64,000 bases of DNA from assembly GCF_003970695.1 (NCBI RefSeq), contig NZ_CP034570.1, positions 372,001 to 436,000 of the forward strand, read 5' to 3'. The translations under genes and the position numbers were made by a program. Every line of letters starts with the position of its first letter. Within the stretch, counting starts at the first letter, position 1. The notes under the pieces are model-generated. The model saw nothing but the letters and a program-made list of their open reading frames with translations, was not told the DNA's origin and made no database searches. This DNA comes from Maribacter sp. MJ134. GTDB taxonomy: Bacteria > Bacteroidota > Bacteroidia > Flavobacteriales > Flavobacteriaceae. Of this stretch, positions 9,201 to 21,526 are shown in pieces.

Positions 9201-10092
9201 CGACTTTGCACACCTTGTGGGCGGAAGTTGGACTACTGATAAGGACACCAACGCTTCAGTTGCAGACTTACTTCATAATTATAAGATAAAACTCAACGAT
9301 CTTCAAGGAAACTTGAGAAGAGATAAGTTTACTATTTCTGTAGGTGATGAGTTACCTGCGGGAATTATGAAGCTGGCTAAAGTTTATATTGCCAAAAAGC
9401 GTAAGCTAAAAGTAGGCGATAAAATGGCGGGTCGTCATGGTAACAAGGGTATTGTTTCTAGGATAGTACGTCAGGAGGACATGCCTTTCTTGGAAGATGG
9501 AACTCCTGTCGATATAGTATTAAATCCGTTAGGTGTACCATCTCGTATGAACATTGGGCAGATTTATGAAACTGTATTAGGTTGGGCAGGTCTTAAATTG
9601 GGTAGAAAGTATGCTACGCCTATTTTCGATGGAGCCACGCTAGATCAAATAAATGAATTTACGGATGAGGCGGGAATACCTAGATTTGGACATACCTACC
9701 TTTATGATGGTGGTACAGGGCAACGTTTTGATCAACCTGCAACCGTAGGCGTTATCTATATGCTGAAATTAGGGCATATGGTAGATGATAAAATGCACGC
9801 TAGATCTATTGGACCATACTCTCTAATTACGCAGCAGCCATTAGGTGGTAAGGCACAATTTGGAGGACAACGTTTTGGAGAAATGGAAGTTTGGGCACTA
9901 GAGGCTTATGGAGCTTCAGCTACGTTACGGGAGATATTGACCGTTAAGTCGGATGATGTTATCGGTAGAGCTAAAACGTATGAGTCTATCGTAAAAGGTG
10001 AGACAATGCCGGAACCTGGATTACCAGAATCTTTTAATGTATTAATGCACGAGCTTAAGGGATTAGGTTTGGATATTAGACTGGAAGAATAA
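6283..10092 (+). CDS. rpoB: DNA-directed RNA polymerase subunit beta
   Basis: A 1,269-residue beta subunit, within the usual Bacteroidota length. The rifampicin pocket is at about residues 467-500 ([21 protein letters not shown], then [10 protein letters not shown]), and the residues classically changed in resistance look wild type. The C-terminal part has the GKIGRHGNKG-like [10 protein letters not shown] block and the [24 protein letters not shown] region that contacts beta-prime, each shown here in part. It is transcribed with the ribosomal genes upstream and rpoC downstream (58-bp gap). Confidence 0.99.
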   Translation: MFTNQTERINFASAKKTPDYPDFLDIQIKSFQDFFQLETKSDQRGDEGLYNTFMENFPITDTRNQFVLEFLDYFIDPPRYSIQECIERGLTYSVPLKARLKLYCTDPEHEDFETIVQDVYLGTIPYMTPSGTFVINGAERVVVSQLHRSPGVFFGQSFHANGTKLYSARVIPFKGSWIEFATDINGVMYAYIDRKKKLPVTTLFRAIGFERDKDILEIFDLSEEVKVSNAGLKKVLGRKLAARVLNTWHEDFVDEDTGEVVSIERNEIVLDRDTILEKDHIQEIIDADVKTVLLHKENNAQSDYAIIHNTLQKDPTNSEKEAVEHIYRQLRNAEPPDEETARGIIDKLFFSDQRYNLGEVGRYRMNKKLQLDIGMDKQVLTKEDIITIIKYLIELINSKAEIDDIDHLSNRRVRTVGEQLSSQFGVGLARMARTIRERMNVRDNEVFTPIDLINAKTLSSVINSFFGTNQLSQFMDQTNPLAEITHKRRLSALGPGGLSRERAGFEVRDVHYTHYGRLCPIETPEGPNIGLISSLSVFAKVNPMGFLETPYRKVEKAKVDIDNYVYLSAEEEEGMKIAQANIPLKDNGQIDTEKVIAREEGDFPVVDPSEINYTDVAPNQIASISASLIPFLEHDDANRALMGSNMMRQAVPLLKPQSPIVGTGLERQVASDSRVLINAEGDGVIEYVDAEKITIKYNRSDAERLISFEEDFKTYQLVKFRKTNQGTSINLKPIVKKGDKVKKGQVLCEGYATEKGELALGRNLTVAFMPWKGYNFEDAIVISEKVVREDIFTSIHVDEYSLEVRDTKLGAEELTHDIPNVSEEATKDLDENGMIRIGAEVKPGDILIGKITPKGESDPTPEEKLLRAIFGDKAGDVKDASLKASPSLRGVVIEKKLFSRSVKDKRKRSEDKEELSKLELEYEVKFQELKDVLVEKLFTLVNGKTSQGVINDLGEEVLPKGKKYTMKMLNSVDDFAHLVGGSWTTDKDTNASVADLLHNYKIKLNDLQGNLRRDKFTISVGDELPAGIMKLAKVYIAKKRKLKVGDKMAGRHGNKGIVSRIVRQEDMPFLEDGTPVDIVLNPLGVPSRMNIGQIYETVLGWAGLKLGRKYATPIFDGATLDQINEFTDEAGIPRFGHTYLYDGGTGQRFDQPATVGVIYMLKLGHMVDDKMHARSIGPYSLITQQPLGGKAQFGGQRFGEMEVWALEAYGASATLREILTVKSDDVIGRAKTYESIVKGETMPEPGLPESFNVLMHELKGLGLDIRLEE

Positions 10093-10150
10093 TTTTATAG
10101 TTGTAAAAAGCTATTTAGAAACGAATTAAAATCATTATCAGCACGCTATT

Positions 10151-13100
10151 ATGGCAAGAATAAAAGATAATAACCCAATAAAAAGGTTTGATAAAATTTC
10201 AATAGGATTAGCGTCGCCAGAAGCAATTTTGGCAGAATCCCGAGGTGAGGTTTTAAAGCCGGAAACAATAAACTATAGAACGCACAAACCAGAACGTGAC
10301 GGTCTTTTTTGTGAGCGTATTTTTGGTCCTGTGAAGGATTATGAGTGTGCTTGTGGTAAATATAAGCGTATACGTTACCGTGGTATTGTATGCGACCGTT
10401 GTGGTGTAGAGGTTACGGAGAAAAAAGTACGTAGGGATAGGGTAGGTCATATTAATTTAGTGGTACCCGTTGCTCATATCTGGTACTTCCGTTCTTTACC
10501 CAATAAGATAGGATACTTGCTTGGACTACCTTCCAAGAAGTTAGATATGATAATCTATTACGAGCGTTACGTGGTTATTCAGCCAGGTATTGCTAAAGGT
10601 CCTGAAGGAGCGGAGATTCAAAAAATGGATTTCTTAACCGAAGAGGAGTACCTTAATATATTAGAAGAAATTCCTCAAGAAAATCAATATCTAGAAGATT
10701 CAGACCCCAATAAGTTTATCGCTAAAATGGGAGCTGAATGTTTAATTGATTTACTGGGACGAATAGATTTACAACAGTTGTCTTATGATTTAAGACATAA
10801 AGCGAATACAGAAACATCCAAGCAGCGTAAAACCGAAGCTTTAAAGAGACTTCAGGTTGTTGAGGCCCTAAGGGAATCTCAAGATAACCGAGAGAACAAT
10901 CCTGAGTGGATGATTATGAAGGTGATTCCGGTAATACCGCCAGAATTACGTCCTTTAGTTCCTTTGGATGGTGGTCGTTTCGCTACTTCGGATTTGAATG
11001 ACTTGTACAGAAGGGTTATTATCCGTAACAACCGTCTAAAAAGATTGGTAGAGATAAAGGCACCAGAAGTAATTTTGCGAAATGAGAAACGTATGCTTCA
11101 AGAAGCGGTAGATTCTCTTTTCGATAATACTAGGAAGGCGTCTGCTGTTAAAACAGAATCTAATAGGCCATTAAAATCCTTATCGGATTCACTCAAGGGT
11201 AAGCAAGGGCGTTTCCGTCAAAACTTATTGGGTAAGCGTGTGGATTATTCTGCGCGTTCGGTTATCGTGGTTGGTCCAGAGATGAAGTTGTTCGAATGTG
11301 GGCTTCCAAAAGATATGGCCGCTGAACTATACAAGCCTTTTGTAATTAGAAAACTAATCGAAAGAGGTATTGTAAAAACGGTCAAATCCGCTAAGAAAAT
11401 AATAGATAAGAAAGAACCTGTAGTTTGGGATATTCTTGAAAACGTATTGAAAGGACATCCGGTTCTTTTGAATAGGGCTCCTACCCTTCACCGTTTAGGT
11501 ATTCAGGCATTTCAGCCAAAACTAATCGAAGGTAAGGCTATTCGCCTTCACCCATTGGTCTGTACTGCATTTAATGCGGATTTTGATGGTGACCAAATGG
11601 CGGTTCATTTGCCATTGGGACCAGAAGCTATTTTAGAAGCTCAGTTATTAATGCTGGCCTCTCACAATATTTTGAATCCTGCTAACGGTTCTCCGATAAC
11701 GGTACCTTCTCAGGATATGGTCTTGGGTCTTTATTACATGACCAAAGAGCGTAAATCAACTCCTGAAGTTCCAATTAAAGGAGAGGGACTTACATTTTAT
11801 TCGTATGAAGAAGTTGAGATTGCCTTTAACGAGGGAATGGTCAACCTGAATGCAGGTATAAAAGTTAGGGCAAAGGATTTCAACGAAGAAGGAGAATTGG
11901 TCAATAAGATTATTCCAACTACGGTAGGAAGAGTTTTGTTCAACATGGAAGTTCCAGAAGCTGCGGGTTACATAAATGACGTATTGAACAAGAAATCCTT
12001 AAGAGACATTATCGGAGGTATATTGGCCGTAACAGATGTACCTACTACAGCCGATTTCTTGGATAAGATAAAAACAATGGGGTATGAATTCGCTTTCAAA
12101 GGTGGACTATCCTTTAGCTTAGGTGATATTATTATTCCTAAGGAGAAACATGAAATGATAGCTGATGCTAACGGTCAGGTAGACGGTATAATGGCCAATT
12201 ATAATATGGGTCTTATTACCAACAATGAGCGTTATAATCAAGTTATTGATGTATGGACTTCAACCAATGCACAATTAACGGAACTGGCCATGAAACGTAT
12301 CCGTGAGGATCAACAGGGGTTTAACTCGGTGTATATGATGCTAGATTCTGGTGCAAGGGGTTCAAAAGAGCAAATTCGCCAATTGACAGGTATGCGTGGA
12401 TTAATGGCGAAACCTAAAAAATCTACCGCCGGTGGCGGTGAGATTATTGAGAACCCAATTCTTTCCAACTTTAAGGAAGGATTGTCAATTCTTGAATATT
12501 TTATCTCAACACACGGTGCTCGTAAAGGTTTGGCGGATACTGCTTTGAAAACTGCGGATGCTGGTTATTTGACTAGACGTCTTGTTGATGTTTCCCAAGA
12601 CGTAATTATCAATATTGAGGACTGTGAGACCTTAAGGGGAGTAGAAGTACAAGCCCTTAAGAAGAATGAAGAAATAGTTGAGACATTAGGGGAACGTATT
12701 TTAGGACGTGTTTCCCTACACGATGTTTATAACCCTTTAACACAGGAATTAATACTATCCGCTGGTCAGGAAGTAATGGAGTCTGATGTAAAGAGGGTAG
12801 AGGCGTCACCTGTGGAGAGTATTGAAGTACGCTCAGCGCTGACTTGTGAAGCTCAAAAAGGTATTTGTGCCAAATGTTACGGTAGAAATTTATCTACCAA
12901 CAAAATGGTACAACGAGGAGAGGCTGTAGGTGTAGTTGCCGCACAGTCTATTGGGGAGCCTGGAACTCAGTTGACCTTGCGTACATTCCACGTGGGTGGT
13001 ATTGCAGGTAACATTTCTGAAGAGAACAAGTTAGAGGTTAAGTTTGCGGGTATTGCTGAAATCGAGGATATGAGAACGGTGAAAAGCGAGGATTCCGAAG

Positions 13101-14449
13101 GGAAGCCAGCTGATATTGTTATATCCAGAACATCAGAGATAAAAATTGTAGATGCTAAGACCGGAATTACCTTGAGTACCAATAACATTCCTTATGGGTC
13201 TCAATTGTTCATTAAAGATGGCGCTAAGGTAGCTAAGGGAGATGTGATTTGTTCATGGGATCCTTATAACGGTGTTATTGTTTCAGAATTCCCTGGAAAA
13301 ATCGCTTATGAGAATATTGAACAAGGGGTAACTTATCAAGTAGAGATTGATGAGCAAACCGGTTTCCAAGAAAAGGTGATTTCTGAATCTAGAAATAAGA
13401 AGTTGATACCAACACTTCTTATACAAGATGCCAAGGGTGAGACATTACGTTCCTACAACTTACCTGTAGGTTCTCACATTATGGTAGATGATGGTGATAA
13501 GATAAAAGAAGGTAAAATCTTGGTGAAGATACCTCGTAAATCTGCAAAAGCGGGTGATATTACCGGTGGTCTTCCGAGAGTAACGGAATTATTCGAAGCT
13601 CGTAATCCATCGAACCCAGCTGTAGTTTCTGAGATTGATGGTGTAGTTTCCTTTGGTAAAATCAAAAGAGGTAACCGTGAGATTATCATCGAGTCTAAAC
13701 TAGGTGAGATAAAGAAATATTTGGTAAAACTATCCAATCAGATTCTTGTTCAAGAAAACGATTATGTCAGAGCCGGTATGCCTTTATCCGATGGATCCAT
13801 AACTCCAGAAGATATTCTAAAGATAAAAGGCCCATCTGCCGTACAGCAATATTTGGTGAACGAAGTTCAAGAAGTATATCGTCTACAAGGTGTGAAGATT
13901 AATGATAAGCACTTTGAAGTGGTAGTTAGGCAAATGATGCGTAAAGTAAGGATTGTAGATCCAGGAGATACTATCTTCTTGGAGAACCAATTAATACATA
14001 AAGATGATTTTATCAGAGAGAATGATGAAATCTACGGTAAGAAGGTTGTCATGGAAGCTGGTGAATCTGAAAACCTGAAAGCAGGTCAAATAGTAACACC
14101 AAGAGAGCTTAGAGACGAGAATTCACTTCTTAAGCGTAATGATAAAAATGTAGTAGAGGCCAGGGATGCCGTTGCTGCAACTGCAACTCCAATACTTCAA
14201 GGTATTACAAGAGCATCGCTTCAAACGAAGTCGTTTATCTCCGCTGCTTCTTTCCAAGAGACAACTAAGGTGTTGAACGAGGCCGCTGTAAGTGGTAAGG
14301 TAGATACTTTAGAAGGACTTAAAGAGAATGTTATCGTAGGTCATAAAATCCCGGCTGGTACCGGTATGCGTGATTATGAAAACATAATCGTAGGGTCCAA
14401 AGAAGAATATGATGAGATTATGGCCAGAAAAGAGGCCTTGAGATTTTAA
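10151..14449 (+). CDS. rpoC: DNA-directed RNA polymerase subunit beta-prime
   Basis: A 1,432-residue catalytic subunit. The N-terminal zinc ribbon [13 protein letters not shown]...CDRCG starts near residue 65; the Mg-binding NADFDGD motif is at 475-481; a second zinc site ([11 protein letters not shown]) precedes [20 protein letters not shown] of the bridge-helix/trigger-loop region. The C-terminus is intact and is followed directly by an intrinsic terminator. The gene is full length with no insertion beyond those usual for the phylum. Confidence 0.99.
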   Translation: MARIKDNNPIKRFDKISIGLASPEAILAESRGEVLKPETINYRTHKPERDGLFCERIFGPVKDYECACGKYKRIRYRGIVCDRCGVEVTEKKVRRDRVGHINLVVPVAHIWYFRSLPNKIGYLLGLPSKKLDMIIYYERYVVIQPGIAKGPEGAEIQKMDFLTEEEYLNILEEIPQENQYLEDSDPNKFIAKMGAECLIDLLGRIDLQQLSYDLRHKANTETSKQRKTEALKRLQVVEALRESQDNRENNPEWMIMKVIPVIPPELRPLVPLDGGRFATSDLNDLYRRVIIRNNRLKRLVEIKAPEVILRNEKRMLQEAVDSLFDNTRKASAVKTESNRPLKSLSDSLKGKQGRFRQNLLGKRVDYSARSVIVVGPEMKLFECGLPKDMAAELYKPFVIRKLIERGIVKTVKSAKKIIDKKEPVVWDILENVLKGHPVLLNRAPTLHRLGIQAFQPKLIEGKAIRLHPLVCTAFNADFDGDQMAVHLPLGPEAILEAQLLMLASHNILNPANGSPITVPSQDMVLGLYYMTKERKSTPEVPIKGEGLTFYSYEEVEIAFNEGMVNLNAGIKVRAKDFNEEGELVNKIIPTTVGRVLFNMEVPEAAGYINDVLNKKSLRDIIGGILAVTDVPTTADFLDKIKTMGYEFAFKGGLSFSLGDIIIPKEKHEMIADANGQVDGIMANYNMGLITNNERYNQVIDVWTSTNAQLTELAMKRIREDQQGFNSVYMMLDSGARGSKEQIRQLTGMRGLMAKPKKSTAGGGEIIENPILSNFKEGLSILEYFISTHGARKGLADTALKTADAGYLTRRLVDVSQDVIINIEDCETLRGVEVQALKKNEEIVETLGERILGRVSLHDVYNPLTQELILSAGQEVMESDVKRVEASPVESIEVRSALTCEAQKGICAKCYGRNLSTNKMVQRGEAVGVVAAQSIGEPGTQLTLRTFHVGGIAGNISEENKLEVKFAGIAEIEDMRTVKSEDSEGKPADIVISRTSEIKIVDAKTGITLSTNNIPYGSQLFIKDGAKVAKGDVICSWDPYNGVIVSEFPGKIAYENIEQGVTYQVEIDEQTGFQEKVISESRNKKLIPTLLIQDAKGETLRSYNLPVGSHIMVDDGDKIKEGKILVKIPRKSAKAGDITGGLPRVTELFEARNPSNPAVVSEIDGVVSFGKIKRGNREIIIESKLGEIKKYLVKLSNQILVQENDYVRAGMPLSDGSITPEDILKIKGPSAVQQYLVNEVQEVYRLQGVKINDKHFEVVVRQMMRKVRIVDPGDTIFLENQLIHKDDFIRENDEIYGKKVVMEAGESENLKAGQIVTPRELRDENSLLKRNDKNVVEARDAVAATATPILQGITRASLQTKSFISAASFQETTKVLNEAAVSGKVDTLEGLKENVIVGHKIPAGTGMRDYENIIVGSKEEYDEIMARKEALRF

Positions 14450-14454
14450 TTTAG

Positions 14455-14481
14455 AAACCCCCAATCATTGGGGGTTTTTTT
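14455..14481 (+). terminator. Intrinsic terminator after rpoC
   Basis: AAACCCCC pairs with GGGGGTTT around an AATCATT loop and is followed by a T-run. It ends the rpoBC transcript 6 bp past the rpoC stop codon. The DUF3467 gene starts 15 bp later, so that gene depends on read-through or on its own promoter. Confidence 0.88.
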
Positions 14482-14495
14482 ATAATTTTAGTTCA

Positions 14496-14810
14496 ATGAG
14501 TGACAACAAGAATCAAAAGCAAAAACAGATTAATATAGAGCTTGATGAAAAGACCGCAGAGGGAATTTATTCCAATCTAGCCATTATCAATCATTCAGTT
14601 TCAGAGTTTGTGGTAGACTTTATTAGTATGATGCCCGGTGCGCCTAAGGCTAAAGTCAAGAGCAGAATTGTCTTGACACCACAACATGCCAAGAAATTTT
14701 TAAAGGCCTTAAATGATAACGTTCAACGCTTTGAAAAAGCTCATGGAACCATAAAGGATTATGAACAACCTCCAATTCCATTAAATTTTGGACCAACAGG
14801 AGAAGCGTAA
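14496..14810 (+). CDS. DUF3467 domain-containing protein
   Basis: A 104-residue protein with the DUF3467 pattern: an ELDEKTAEGIYSNLAIINHSVSEFVVDF segment (spread over residues 16-43), then SRIVLTPQHAKKFLKALNDNV. It is a small cytoplasmic protein of unknown function, common next to rpoC in Bacteroidota in my recollection. It sits between the rpoC terminator and a bidirectional terminator shared with prfC. Confidence 0.9.
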   Translation: MSDNKNQKQKQINIELDEKTAEGIYSNLAIINHSVSEFVVDFISMMPGAPKAKVKSRIVLTPQHAKKFLKALNDNVQRFEKAHGTIKDYEQPPIPLNFGPTGEA

Positions 14811-14850
14811 AAAAAAGCCCAGCTAAAATTATTATGCTGGGCTTTTTTTA
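14811..14850. terminator. Bidirectional terminator between DUF3467 and prfC
   Basis: AGCCCAGC pairs with GCTGGGCT around a 12-nt loop, with an A-run on the left and a T-run on the right, so it can serve both converging transcripts. It overlaps the DUF3467 stop region and reaches the prfC stop codon. Confidence 0.88.
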
Positions 14851-16437
14851 TTCAAACTCCGATACAAAGTGAAGCTTTACTTTAGGATATTTTGCTTGTG
14901 TCATTTGTAGCGAAAACTGAGAATCTGCCAAGAACACCAGCTGACCTTTTTTGTCTTTGGCTAGAAATTTTTGTTTGACCCTCACGAAATCCTTGAATTC
15001 ATCAGTCTTTCTATTTTCGTTGCCTATCCAACAAGCCTTATAAACAGGGAAATTCTCGTAACTACATTTAGCACCATATTCATGTTCTAACCTATATTGA
15101 ATGACCTCAAACTGCAAGGCGCCAACGGTACCGATGATTTTCCGCCCATTTAATTCTAGCGTGAATAACTGTGCTACACCCTCATCCATTAACTGGTCTA
15201 TTCCTTTGTACAACTGCTTGGACTTCATAGGGTCCGCATTGTTGATGTACCTAAAATGTTCTGGCGAAAAGCTTGGTATGCCTTTATAATGTAAAGACTC
15301 ACCTTCGGTTAGTGTGTCACCAATTTTAAAATTACCTGTGTCATGTAGGCCAACAATATCGCCTGGGTAGGAGATATCCACGATTTCTTTTTTTTCGGCA
15401 AAGAAAGCATTTGGACTAGAAAATTTCAGTTTTTTACCTTGGCGTACATGTAAATAAGGTTTGTTACGCTCAAAAGTGCCCGAGACTATTTTTATAAAAG
15501 CCAAACGGTCCCTGTGTTTTGGGTCCATATTGGCATGAATTTTAAAAACAAATCCCGTGAGCTCTTTCTCATTAGCTTTAACAAGCCTTTCTTCCGCGTT
15601 CTTGGATTTAGGAGACGGTGCTATTTCAATGAAGCAATCCAGTAATTCTCTTACTCCAAAATTATTAAGAGCAGAACCAAAGAAAACAGGCTGTTGTTTA
15701 CCCTCCAGATATAGTTCTTTATCGAATTGCGGATAAACTCCTTGAACCAATTCTAGATTCTCACGTAGTTCTTCTGCAGCGTTAGACCCGATTGTTTTTT
15801 CTAAATCGGGACTATCTATATTGTCAAATGCGATGGTTTCTTCAATATTCTTTTTGCTATCCCCACTGAAAAGGTTTATATTTTTTTCATAAATGTTATA
15901 TATACCCTTGAAATCGTATCCCATACCAATAGGGAAGCTCAGAGGGGTAACGGAAAGTCCTAATTTCTGTTCTAATTCATCTAGCAAATCAAAGGCATCC
16001 TGACCCTCGCGATCTAGCTTATTTATAAAAACCAGCATTGGAATATTTCGCATACGACAAACTTCAACAAGTTTTACTGTCTGCTCTTCCACACCCTTGG
16101 CAACGTCGATTACCACGATGACACTATCTACCGCGGTTAAAGTTCTAAAAGTATCTTCCGCAAAATCTTTATGTCCAGGAGTATCAAGTATATTAATTTT
16201 TTTATCCTTATAAATAAACGCCAAAACAGAAGTAGCTACTGAAATTCCTCGTTGCCGCTCAATCTCCATAAAATCACTGGTTGCCGTTTTCTTTATCTTG
16301 TTGTTCTTTACAGCCCCCGCCTCTTGAATTGCACCTCCGAACAACAGCAATTTCTCTGTTAGTGTCGTCTTTCCCGCATCGGGATGAGAAATAATACCGA
16401 AAGTTCTTCGTCTCTCAATTTCATCTTTAAAATTCAT
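14848..16437 (-). CDS. prfC: Peptide chain release factor 3
   Basis: A 529-residue RF3, a translation GTPase that removes RF1/RF2 after termination. It shows the P-loop HPDAGKTTL (18-26), RQRGISVATS, DTPGHKDFAEDT, NKLDREG and a C-terminal RF3 domain. Length matches the family. It is encoded alone on the minus strand. A TATTTTTG element (complement of 16452-16459) just upstream matches the -7 consensus. Confidence 0.97.
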   Translation of the reverse strand: MNFKDEIERRRTFGIISHPDAGKTTLTEKLLLFGGAIQEAGAVKNNKIKKTATSDFMEIERQRGISVATSVLAFIYKDKKINILDTPGHKDFAEDTFRTLTAVDSVIVVIDVAKGVEEQTVKLVEVCRMRNIPMLVFINKLDREGQDAFDLLDELEQKLGLSVTPLSFPIGMGYDFKGIYNIYEKNINLFSGDSKKNIEETIAFDNIDSPDLEKTIGSNAAEELRENLELVQGVYPQFDKELYLEGKQQPVFFGSALNNFGVRELLDCFIEIAPSPKSKNAEERLVKANEKELTGFVFKIHANMDPKHRDRLAFIKIVSGTFERNKPYLHVRQGKKLKFSSPNAFFAEKKEIVDISYPGDIVGLHDTGNFKIGDTLTEGESLHYKGIPSFSPEHFRYINNADPMKSKQLYKGIDQLMDEGVAQLFTLELNGRKIIGTVGALQFEVIQYRLEHEYGAKCSYENFPVYKACWIGNENRKTDEFKDFVRVKQKFLAKDKKGQLVFLADSQFSLQMTQAKYPKVKLHFVSEFE

Positions 16438-16753
16438 ACTAAAAATTTGAACAAAAATAAGTCAAATAACTTGCTCAGTCTAAAACTAGAGTCTGTTTAG
16501 ACTTAAAAATAACAATCATAGTTTTGTGACTTGGTGTTGTTTTCTGTGTCTAAAATGCTAAGATAACGGTCATGACAATTGCAGTTCATCGATTAATTAT
16601 GAATTTAAAGGCATTCGAGCTTTAATATGTAGTTAAGAATTTGAGTATTGCAATTTTAAAATTATCTTGCATAGTATTTTATAGATAGCCCCACGTCTTA
16701 CTACTGTAATTTCCTACACGCCATGGTGTATAGTTCAATAAAAACTATCATTT
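16438..16753. other. Intergenic region between divergent prfC and the TSP3 gene
   Basis: 316 bp, AT-rich, no open reading frame of note. It contains the putative prfC -7 element and an imperfect inverted repeat AGTCTAAAAC (16477-16486) / GTTTAGACT (16495-16503); GTCTAAAA recurs near 16548. The promoter of the plus-strand TSP3 gene should lie here but no TAnnTTTG match stands out. Confidence 0.5.
16452..16459 (-). promoter_or_regulatory. Putative -7 element for prfC
   Basis: Read on the minus strand this is TATTTTTG, matching TAnnTTTG, 14 bp before the prfC start codon. No convincing -33 TTG at the proper distance was seen, and the leader would be short. Confidence 0.35.
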
Positions 16754-19700
16754 ATGGAAAAAAGTACCTGTTTAATAAGTAGAAGTTTAACTTCTTTGCT
16801 CGATAAGGTTCTGTTCGGATTTTTAGTTTGTTTCATTATATCGGTTAATAGGGTAGATGCTCATAATTTTTCATATGCGTTTGTTTTTCAGGATATGGAT
16901 GGCGACGGTATTCTAGATATAGACGATATTGATGACGATAATGATGGCATACTAGATGCTACAGAAGACGCTAATTTGGACGGTGATAACGATCATTTGA
17001 CAAATCCCACCGATAGCGACGGTGATTCCATTCCCAATTATTTGGATATTGATTCAGACAATGACGGTATTCTTGATAATGTTGAGGGTCAATTAACGTC
17101 TGCCTATGTCGGTCCTTCAGGAGTTGATAATAATGATAATGGTCTTGATGATGCTTATGAAGGTTCGTATGGTTTTGGAATAATGCCAATTAATTCTGAC
17201 AGGTCGGTTTTGCCTGATTATATCGACTTGGATTCGGATTTAGACGGTATCAGAGATAATGTAGAATCCCAACCCTTTTTAAATTATGTATCTCCCTTGG
17301 AAATTGACTTAAACCAAAATGGTTTGGATGATGCTTATGAAGGGAGTTTTGGTTTTGGAATAGATCCCATAAATTCAGACATGGATGAATTTCCTGATTT
17401 CCGTGACTTTGATTCTGATGATGACGGTATAAAGGATAAAGTGGAAGCCCAAACTTCGGAGGATTATGTTCCTCCTAGTGGTGATAGTGATAGAAATGGA
17501 ATCGATGATTCTTACGAAGAAGGATTACATCCAATTGATGTGGATAGTGATAGTATTCCTGACTTTCAGGACATTGACAGTGATAACGATGGTCTTATCG
17601 ATAATTTGGAAGCTCAGTCAATCGATAATTTCATAATTCCTTCTGGGGTGGATGGAAATAATGATGGGCTAGATAGTGTATATGGAGGTGATGGATTGAT
17701 ACCAATTAATAGCGATACCGATTCAAAACCTGATTTCAGAGACATAGACAGTGACAACGACGGTATTCCGGACAATGTTGAAGGTCAAACGACGGCAGGT
17801 TATATAGCTCCCAACGACGACGATGCGGCCACGTACGCCTCGAACGATGGGGTGAACAGTGCGTACATCGGCGGCCTTACCCCTGTTAACACGGACAGTA
17901 CTGACAGTCCGGACTATCTGGACGACGACAGTGACAACGATACGGTCCCTGACAACAACGAGGGTAACGATTTCAATTTCGACGGAGTACCGGACCAGAC
18001 CTTTACGGGTGTGGATACGGACGGTGACGGTCTTGACGACGGCTACGAGGATAGCGATGTCGATGACGGTTTCGACGTGAACGATGAGATAGACGACCCA
18101 GAGAACGATTTACCGGATACGGACGGTACGGAGGACGTTAACTACCGTGACCTTGACGACGACGGAGACGGCATCGACACTCCGGACGAGGATCTGGACA
18201 ACGACGGCGACCCGACAAATGATGATACGGACGGTGACGGCACCCCCGACTACCTTGACCCGGACGATAACGATCCCGATACGGACGGCGACGGCGTACC
18301 CGATAGTGTTGACCTAGATGACGACAACGACGGTATATTGGATACTACTGAGGACCCTAACGTGGATGGTGACAACGACCCGTTGACGGATCCCTTGGAT
18401 TCGGACGGTGACGGCAAGCCCGACCATTTGGACATAGACAGTGACAACGACGGTATTCCGGACAATGTTGAAGGTCAAACGACGGCAGGTTATATAGCTC
18501 CCAACGACGACGATGCGGCCACGTATGCGTCGAACGATGGGGTGAACAGTGCGTACATCGGCGGTCTTACCCCTGTTAACACGGACGGTACGGACAGTCC
18601 GGACTATCTGGACGACGACAGTGACAACGATACGGTCCCTGACAACAACGAGGGTAACGATTTCAATTTCGACGGAGTACCGGACCAGACCTTTACGGGA
18701 GTGGATACGGACGGTGACGGTCTTGACGACGGCTACGAGGGTAGCGATGTCGATGACGGTTTCGACGTGAACGACGAGATAGACGACCCAGAGAACGATT
18801 TACCGGATACGGACGGTACGGAGGACGTGAACTACCGTGACCTTGACGACGACGGAGACGGCATCGACACTCCCGACGAGGATCTGGACAACGACGGCGA
18901 CCCGACAAATGATGATACGGACGGTGACGGCACCCCCGACTACCTTGACCCGGACGATAACGATCCCGATACGGACGGCGACGGCGTACCCGATAGTGTT
19001 GACCTAGATGACGACAACGACGGTATATTGGATACGACGGAGGACCCGAACGTGGATGGTGACAACGACCCGTTGACGGATCCCCTGGATTCGGACGGTG
19101 ACGGCAAGCCCGACCATTTGGACATAGACAGCGACAACGACGGTATTCCGGACAATGTTGAAGGTCAAACGACGGCAGGTTATATAGCTCCCAACGACGA
19201 CGATGCGGCCACCTACGCGTCGAACGATGGGGTGAACAGTGCCTACATCGGCGGTCTTACCCCTGTGAACACGGACGGTACTGACAGTCCGGACTATCTG
19301 GACGACGACAGTGACAACGATACGGTCCCTGACAACAACGAGGGTAACGATTTCAATTTCGACGGAGTACCGGACCAGACCTTTACGGGAGTGGATACGG
19401 ACGGTGACGGTCTTGACGACGGCTACGAGGGTAGCGATGTCGATGATGGTTTCGACGTGAACGACGAGATAGACGACCCAGAGAACGATTTACCGGATAC
19501 GGACGGTACGGAGGACGTTAACTACCGTGACCTTGACGACGACGGAGACGGCATCGACACTCCCGACGAGGATTTGGACAACGACGGCGACCCGACAAAT
19601 GATGATACGGACGGTGACGGCACCCCCGACTACCTTGATCCTGATAGTGGTGTTTTGGATGCAATAGACGATAGCGTTACCACACTTGAGAATACCCCAG

Positions 19701-20548
19701 TTGATATTGATATTTTTGCCAATGACACTGGTATTCCGGCAGACGGAACACTCACTTTCACCAATCCTTCCAACGGTACCCTGGTATTGAACGACGGCGG
19801 TACTCCGGATGATATCACGGACGACTTTCTGGTTTACACGCCAGAGGACGGATTCAATGGTATGGACACGTTTGAGTATACCGTTTGTGATGCGCTTGGA
19901 AACTGCGATACGGCTATAGTTACTATAACAGTGGGAACTCCTCCTGTTTTGGATGTGGTAGATGATTCGTTTACAACGGACCCTGAAATTTCCGTAGATA
20001 TTACAATGTTAGATAATGATAGTAATATTCCGGCAGATGGAACTATCACTTTCACTGACCCTTCCAACGGCACAGTGGTACTAAATGACGGAGGAACACC
20101 CGACGATATTACTGATGATTTCTTTACCTATACTCCTAATACAGGATTTAGTGGTACGGACACTTTTGAGTACACCGTATGTGATGCAGCAGGCACTTGC
20201 GATACGGCAATCATAACTGTGACCGTCAATGAACCTCAAATATTAGAGATTGAGGTCAACCAAATGGTAACTCCAAACGCAGATGGAAAGAATGATTTCT
20301 TGTTTATAAGAGGAGTGGAAGGTATTAGAACCAGTTCTTTAAAAATATTCAACAGATGGGGAGTTGCTGTGTACGAGGGAGAGAATTATAACAATCAAAA
20401 TAATGTTTTTGATGGACGCTCACGAGGAAGATCAACCTTAAGTGTTGAAGACTATCTCCCTTCGGGTATCTATTATTATATATTTGACTATACTACCTTG
20501 GATGGGGAAAATAAAGTTGATAGTGAGTATATTTACATCAGCAGATAA
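16754..20548 (+). CDS. Thrombospondin type 3 repeat protein with T9SS type B sorting domain
   Basis: A 1,264-residue acidic secreted protein. A hydrophobic export segment lies at about residues 18-35 after a longer N-terminus than usual. Residues ~45-960 are DxDxDG calcium-binding TSP3 repeats. Two cadherin-like/Ig-like domains follow (~965-1060 and ~1063-1158), each with the phrase [10 protein letters not shown]...YTP. The last ~100 residues are the gliding-motility type B C-terminal domain ([34 protein letters not shown]). It should be exported by T9SS as a calcium-dependent surface adhesin or structural protein. Residues ~330-960 come from a 690-bp DNA repeat with higher GC than the flanks. 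PorP/SprF follows after 12 bp. Confidence 0.9.
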   Translation: MEKSTCLISRSLTSLLDKVLFGFLVCFIISVNRVDAHNFSYAFVFQDMDGDGILDIDDIDDDNDGILDATEDANLDGDNDHLTNPTDSDGDSIPNYLDIDSDNDGILDNVEGQLTSAYVGPSGVDNNDNGLDDAYEGSYGFGIMPINSDRSVLPDYIDLDSDLDGIRDNVESQPFLNYVSPLEIDLNQNGLDDAYEGSFGFGIDPINSDMDEFPDFRDFDSDDDGIKDKVEAQTSEDYVPPSGDSDRNGIDDSYEEGLHPIDVDSDSIPDFQDIDSDNDGLIDNLEAQSIDNFIIPSGVDGNNDGLDSVYGGDGLIPINSDTDSKPDFRDIDSDNDGIPDNVEGQTTAGYIAPNDDDAATYASNDGVNSAYIGGLTPVNTDSTDSPDYLDDDSDNDTVPDNNEGNDFNFDGVPDQTFTGVDTDGDGLDDGYEDSDVDDGFDVNDEIDDPENDLPDTDGTEDVNYRDLDDDGDGIDTPDEDLDNDGDPTNDDTDGDGTPDYLDPDDNDPDTDGDGVPDSVDLDDDNDGILDTTEDPNVDGDNDPLTDPLDSDGDGKPDHLDIDSDNDGIPDNVEGQTTAGYIAPNDDDAATYASNDGVNSAYIGGLTPVNTDGTDSPDYLDDDSDNDTVPDNNEGNDFNFDGVPDQTFTGVDTDGDGLDDGYEGSDVDDGFDVNDEIDDPENDLPDTDGTEDVNYRDLDDDGDGIDTPDEDLDNDGDPTNDDTDGDGTPDYLDPDDNDPDTDGDGVPDSVDLDDDNDGILDTTEDPNVDGDNDPLTDPLDSDGDGKPDHLDIDSDNDGIPDNVEGQTTAGYIAPNDDDAATYASNDGVNSAYIGGLTPVNTDGTDSPDYLDDDSDNDTVPDNNEGNDFNFDGVPDQTFTGVDTDGDGLDDGYEGSDVDDGFDVNDEIDDPENDLPDTDGTEDVNYRDLDDDGDGIDTPDEDLDNDGDPTNDDTDGDGTPDYLDPDSGVLDAIDDSVTTLENTPVDIDIFANDTGIPADGTLTFTNPSNGTLVLNDGGTPDDITDDFLVYTPEDGFNGMDTFEYTVCDALGNCDTAIVTITVGTPPVLDVVDDSFTTDPEISVDITMLDNDSNIPADGTITFTDPSNGTVVLNDGGTPDDITDDFFTYTPNTGFSGTDTFEYTVCDAAGTCDTAIITVTVNEPQILEIEVNQMVTPNADGKNDFLFIRGVEGIRTSSLKIFNRWGVAVYEGENYNNQNNVFDGRSRGRSTLSVEDYLPSGIYYYIFDYTTLDGENKVDSEYIYISR
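17741..19641 (+). repeat. 690-bp tandem coding repeat (2.75 copies)
   Basis: The unit starts GACATAGACAGTGACAACGA at 17741, 18431 and 19121 (the third copy differs by one base), an exact 690-bp (230-codon) period. The third copy breaks off near 19641, where the coding sequence leaves the TSP3 domain. Copies differ by scattered, mostly synonymous changes; seen amino-acid changes include DSTDSP/DGTDSP and EDSD/EGSD. The high similarity and in-frame length point to recent duplication or homogenisation. Confidence 0.95.
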
Positions 20549-20560
20549 TACTATAACCAT

Positions 20561-21514
20561 ATGAATATCAGGAATAAGTTTACTATTGTTACGCTATTAT
20601 CCTTTGTTTTTATTGGATTGGTCAATGCCCAGCAAGACGCTCAGTATACGCAGTATATGTTCAATACCATGAGTGTCAACCCGGCTTACGCAGGTTCTCG
20701 TGGGCAACTTAGTATTGCTGCTTTGTACAGGGCGCAATGGGTCGGTCTCGATGGCGCTCCGACTTCGCAAACGCTAAACCTTCACTCTCCTATCAGGAAT
20801 AGTAAATTAGGCTATGGTGTGTCCATAGTAAATGACGAAATAGGGGATGGGGTAGTTCAAGAAACTTATTTTGACGGAATCATATCATATACTATTGATG
20901 TGTCCAGAGAGGGTAAATTGTCTTTTGGATTAAAAGCAGGAGGTAATTTATTAAATCTAGATTTTAATAAGTTAAGGAATTTTGATGCAGAGCCTGTAAA
21001 TTCAGATAACATAGAGAATAGGTTTTCGCCAAATGTGGGTTTAGGACTGTATTATCATTCCAACAAGTTTTACGCGGGCCTATCCGCTCCTAACTTATTA
21101 CAAACAGAGCATTTTGATAATTCCCAGAGAGATGCGAATACGGTACAGTTTCTTTCCAAGGAGCGTATTAATTTCTACTTGATAACCGGTTACGTTTTTG
21201 ATTTAAATGGCAATCTAAAGTTCAAACCTGCATTATTGACCAAGATGGTGGGCGGAGCTCCGTTACAAGTTGACTTTTCAGCTAACTTTATGTTCAATGA
21301 GAAATTTACTTTTGGAGCGGCTTATCGTTGGGATGCCGCCTTAAGTGCTATGGCCGGTTTCCAGATTTCTGACCAGTTTATGTTGGGCCTAGCCTACGAT
21401 AAAGAGACTACTGATTTGGGCGGAACACAGTTCAACGATGGGTCTTTTGAAGTATTTTTACGATTTGAATTGGTAAAATCGTTCCAAAGATTAGTATCTC
21501 CCCGATTCTTCTAA
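20561..21514 (+). CDS. PorP/SprF family type IX secretion membrane protein
   Basis: A 317-residue outer-membrane beta-barrel of the PorP/SprF family. A signal peptide ending near VNA|QQ is followed by the family signature QQDAQYTQYMFNTMSVNPAY and AGSRGQLSIAALYRAQWVGLDG. In Flavobacterium johnsoniae SprF is needed for surface export of the adhesin SprB and is encoded beside it. This gene's place between a type B sorted protein and an OmpA protein suggests the same dedicated-partner role. The C-terminus ends in an aromatic (SPRFF), as expected for an outer-membrane barrel. Confidence 0.93.
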   Translation: MNIRNKFTIVTLLSFVFIGLVNAQQDAQYTQYMFNTMSVNPAYAGSRGQLSIAALYRAQWVGLDGAPTSQTLNLHSPIRNSKLGYGVSIVNDEIGDGVVQETYFDGIISYTIDVSREGKLSFGLKAGGNLLNLDFNKLRNFDAEPVNSDNIENRFSPNVGLGLYYHSNKFYAGLSAPNLLQTEHFDNSQRDANTVQFLSKERINFYLITGYVFDLNGNLKFKPALLTKMVGGAPLQVDFSANFMFNEKFTFGAAYRWDAALSAMAGFQISDQFMLGLAYDKETTDLGGTQFNDGSFEVFLRFELVKSFQRLVSPRFF

Positions 21515-21526
21515 AACAGACAAACC

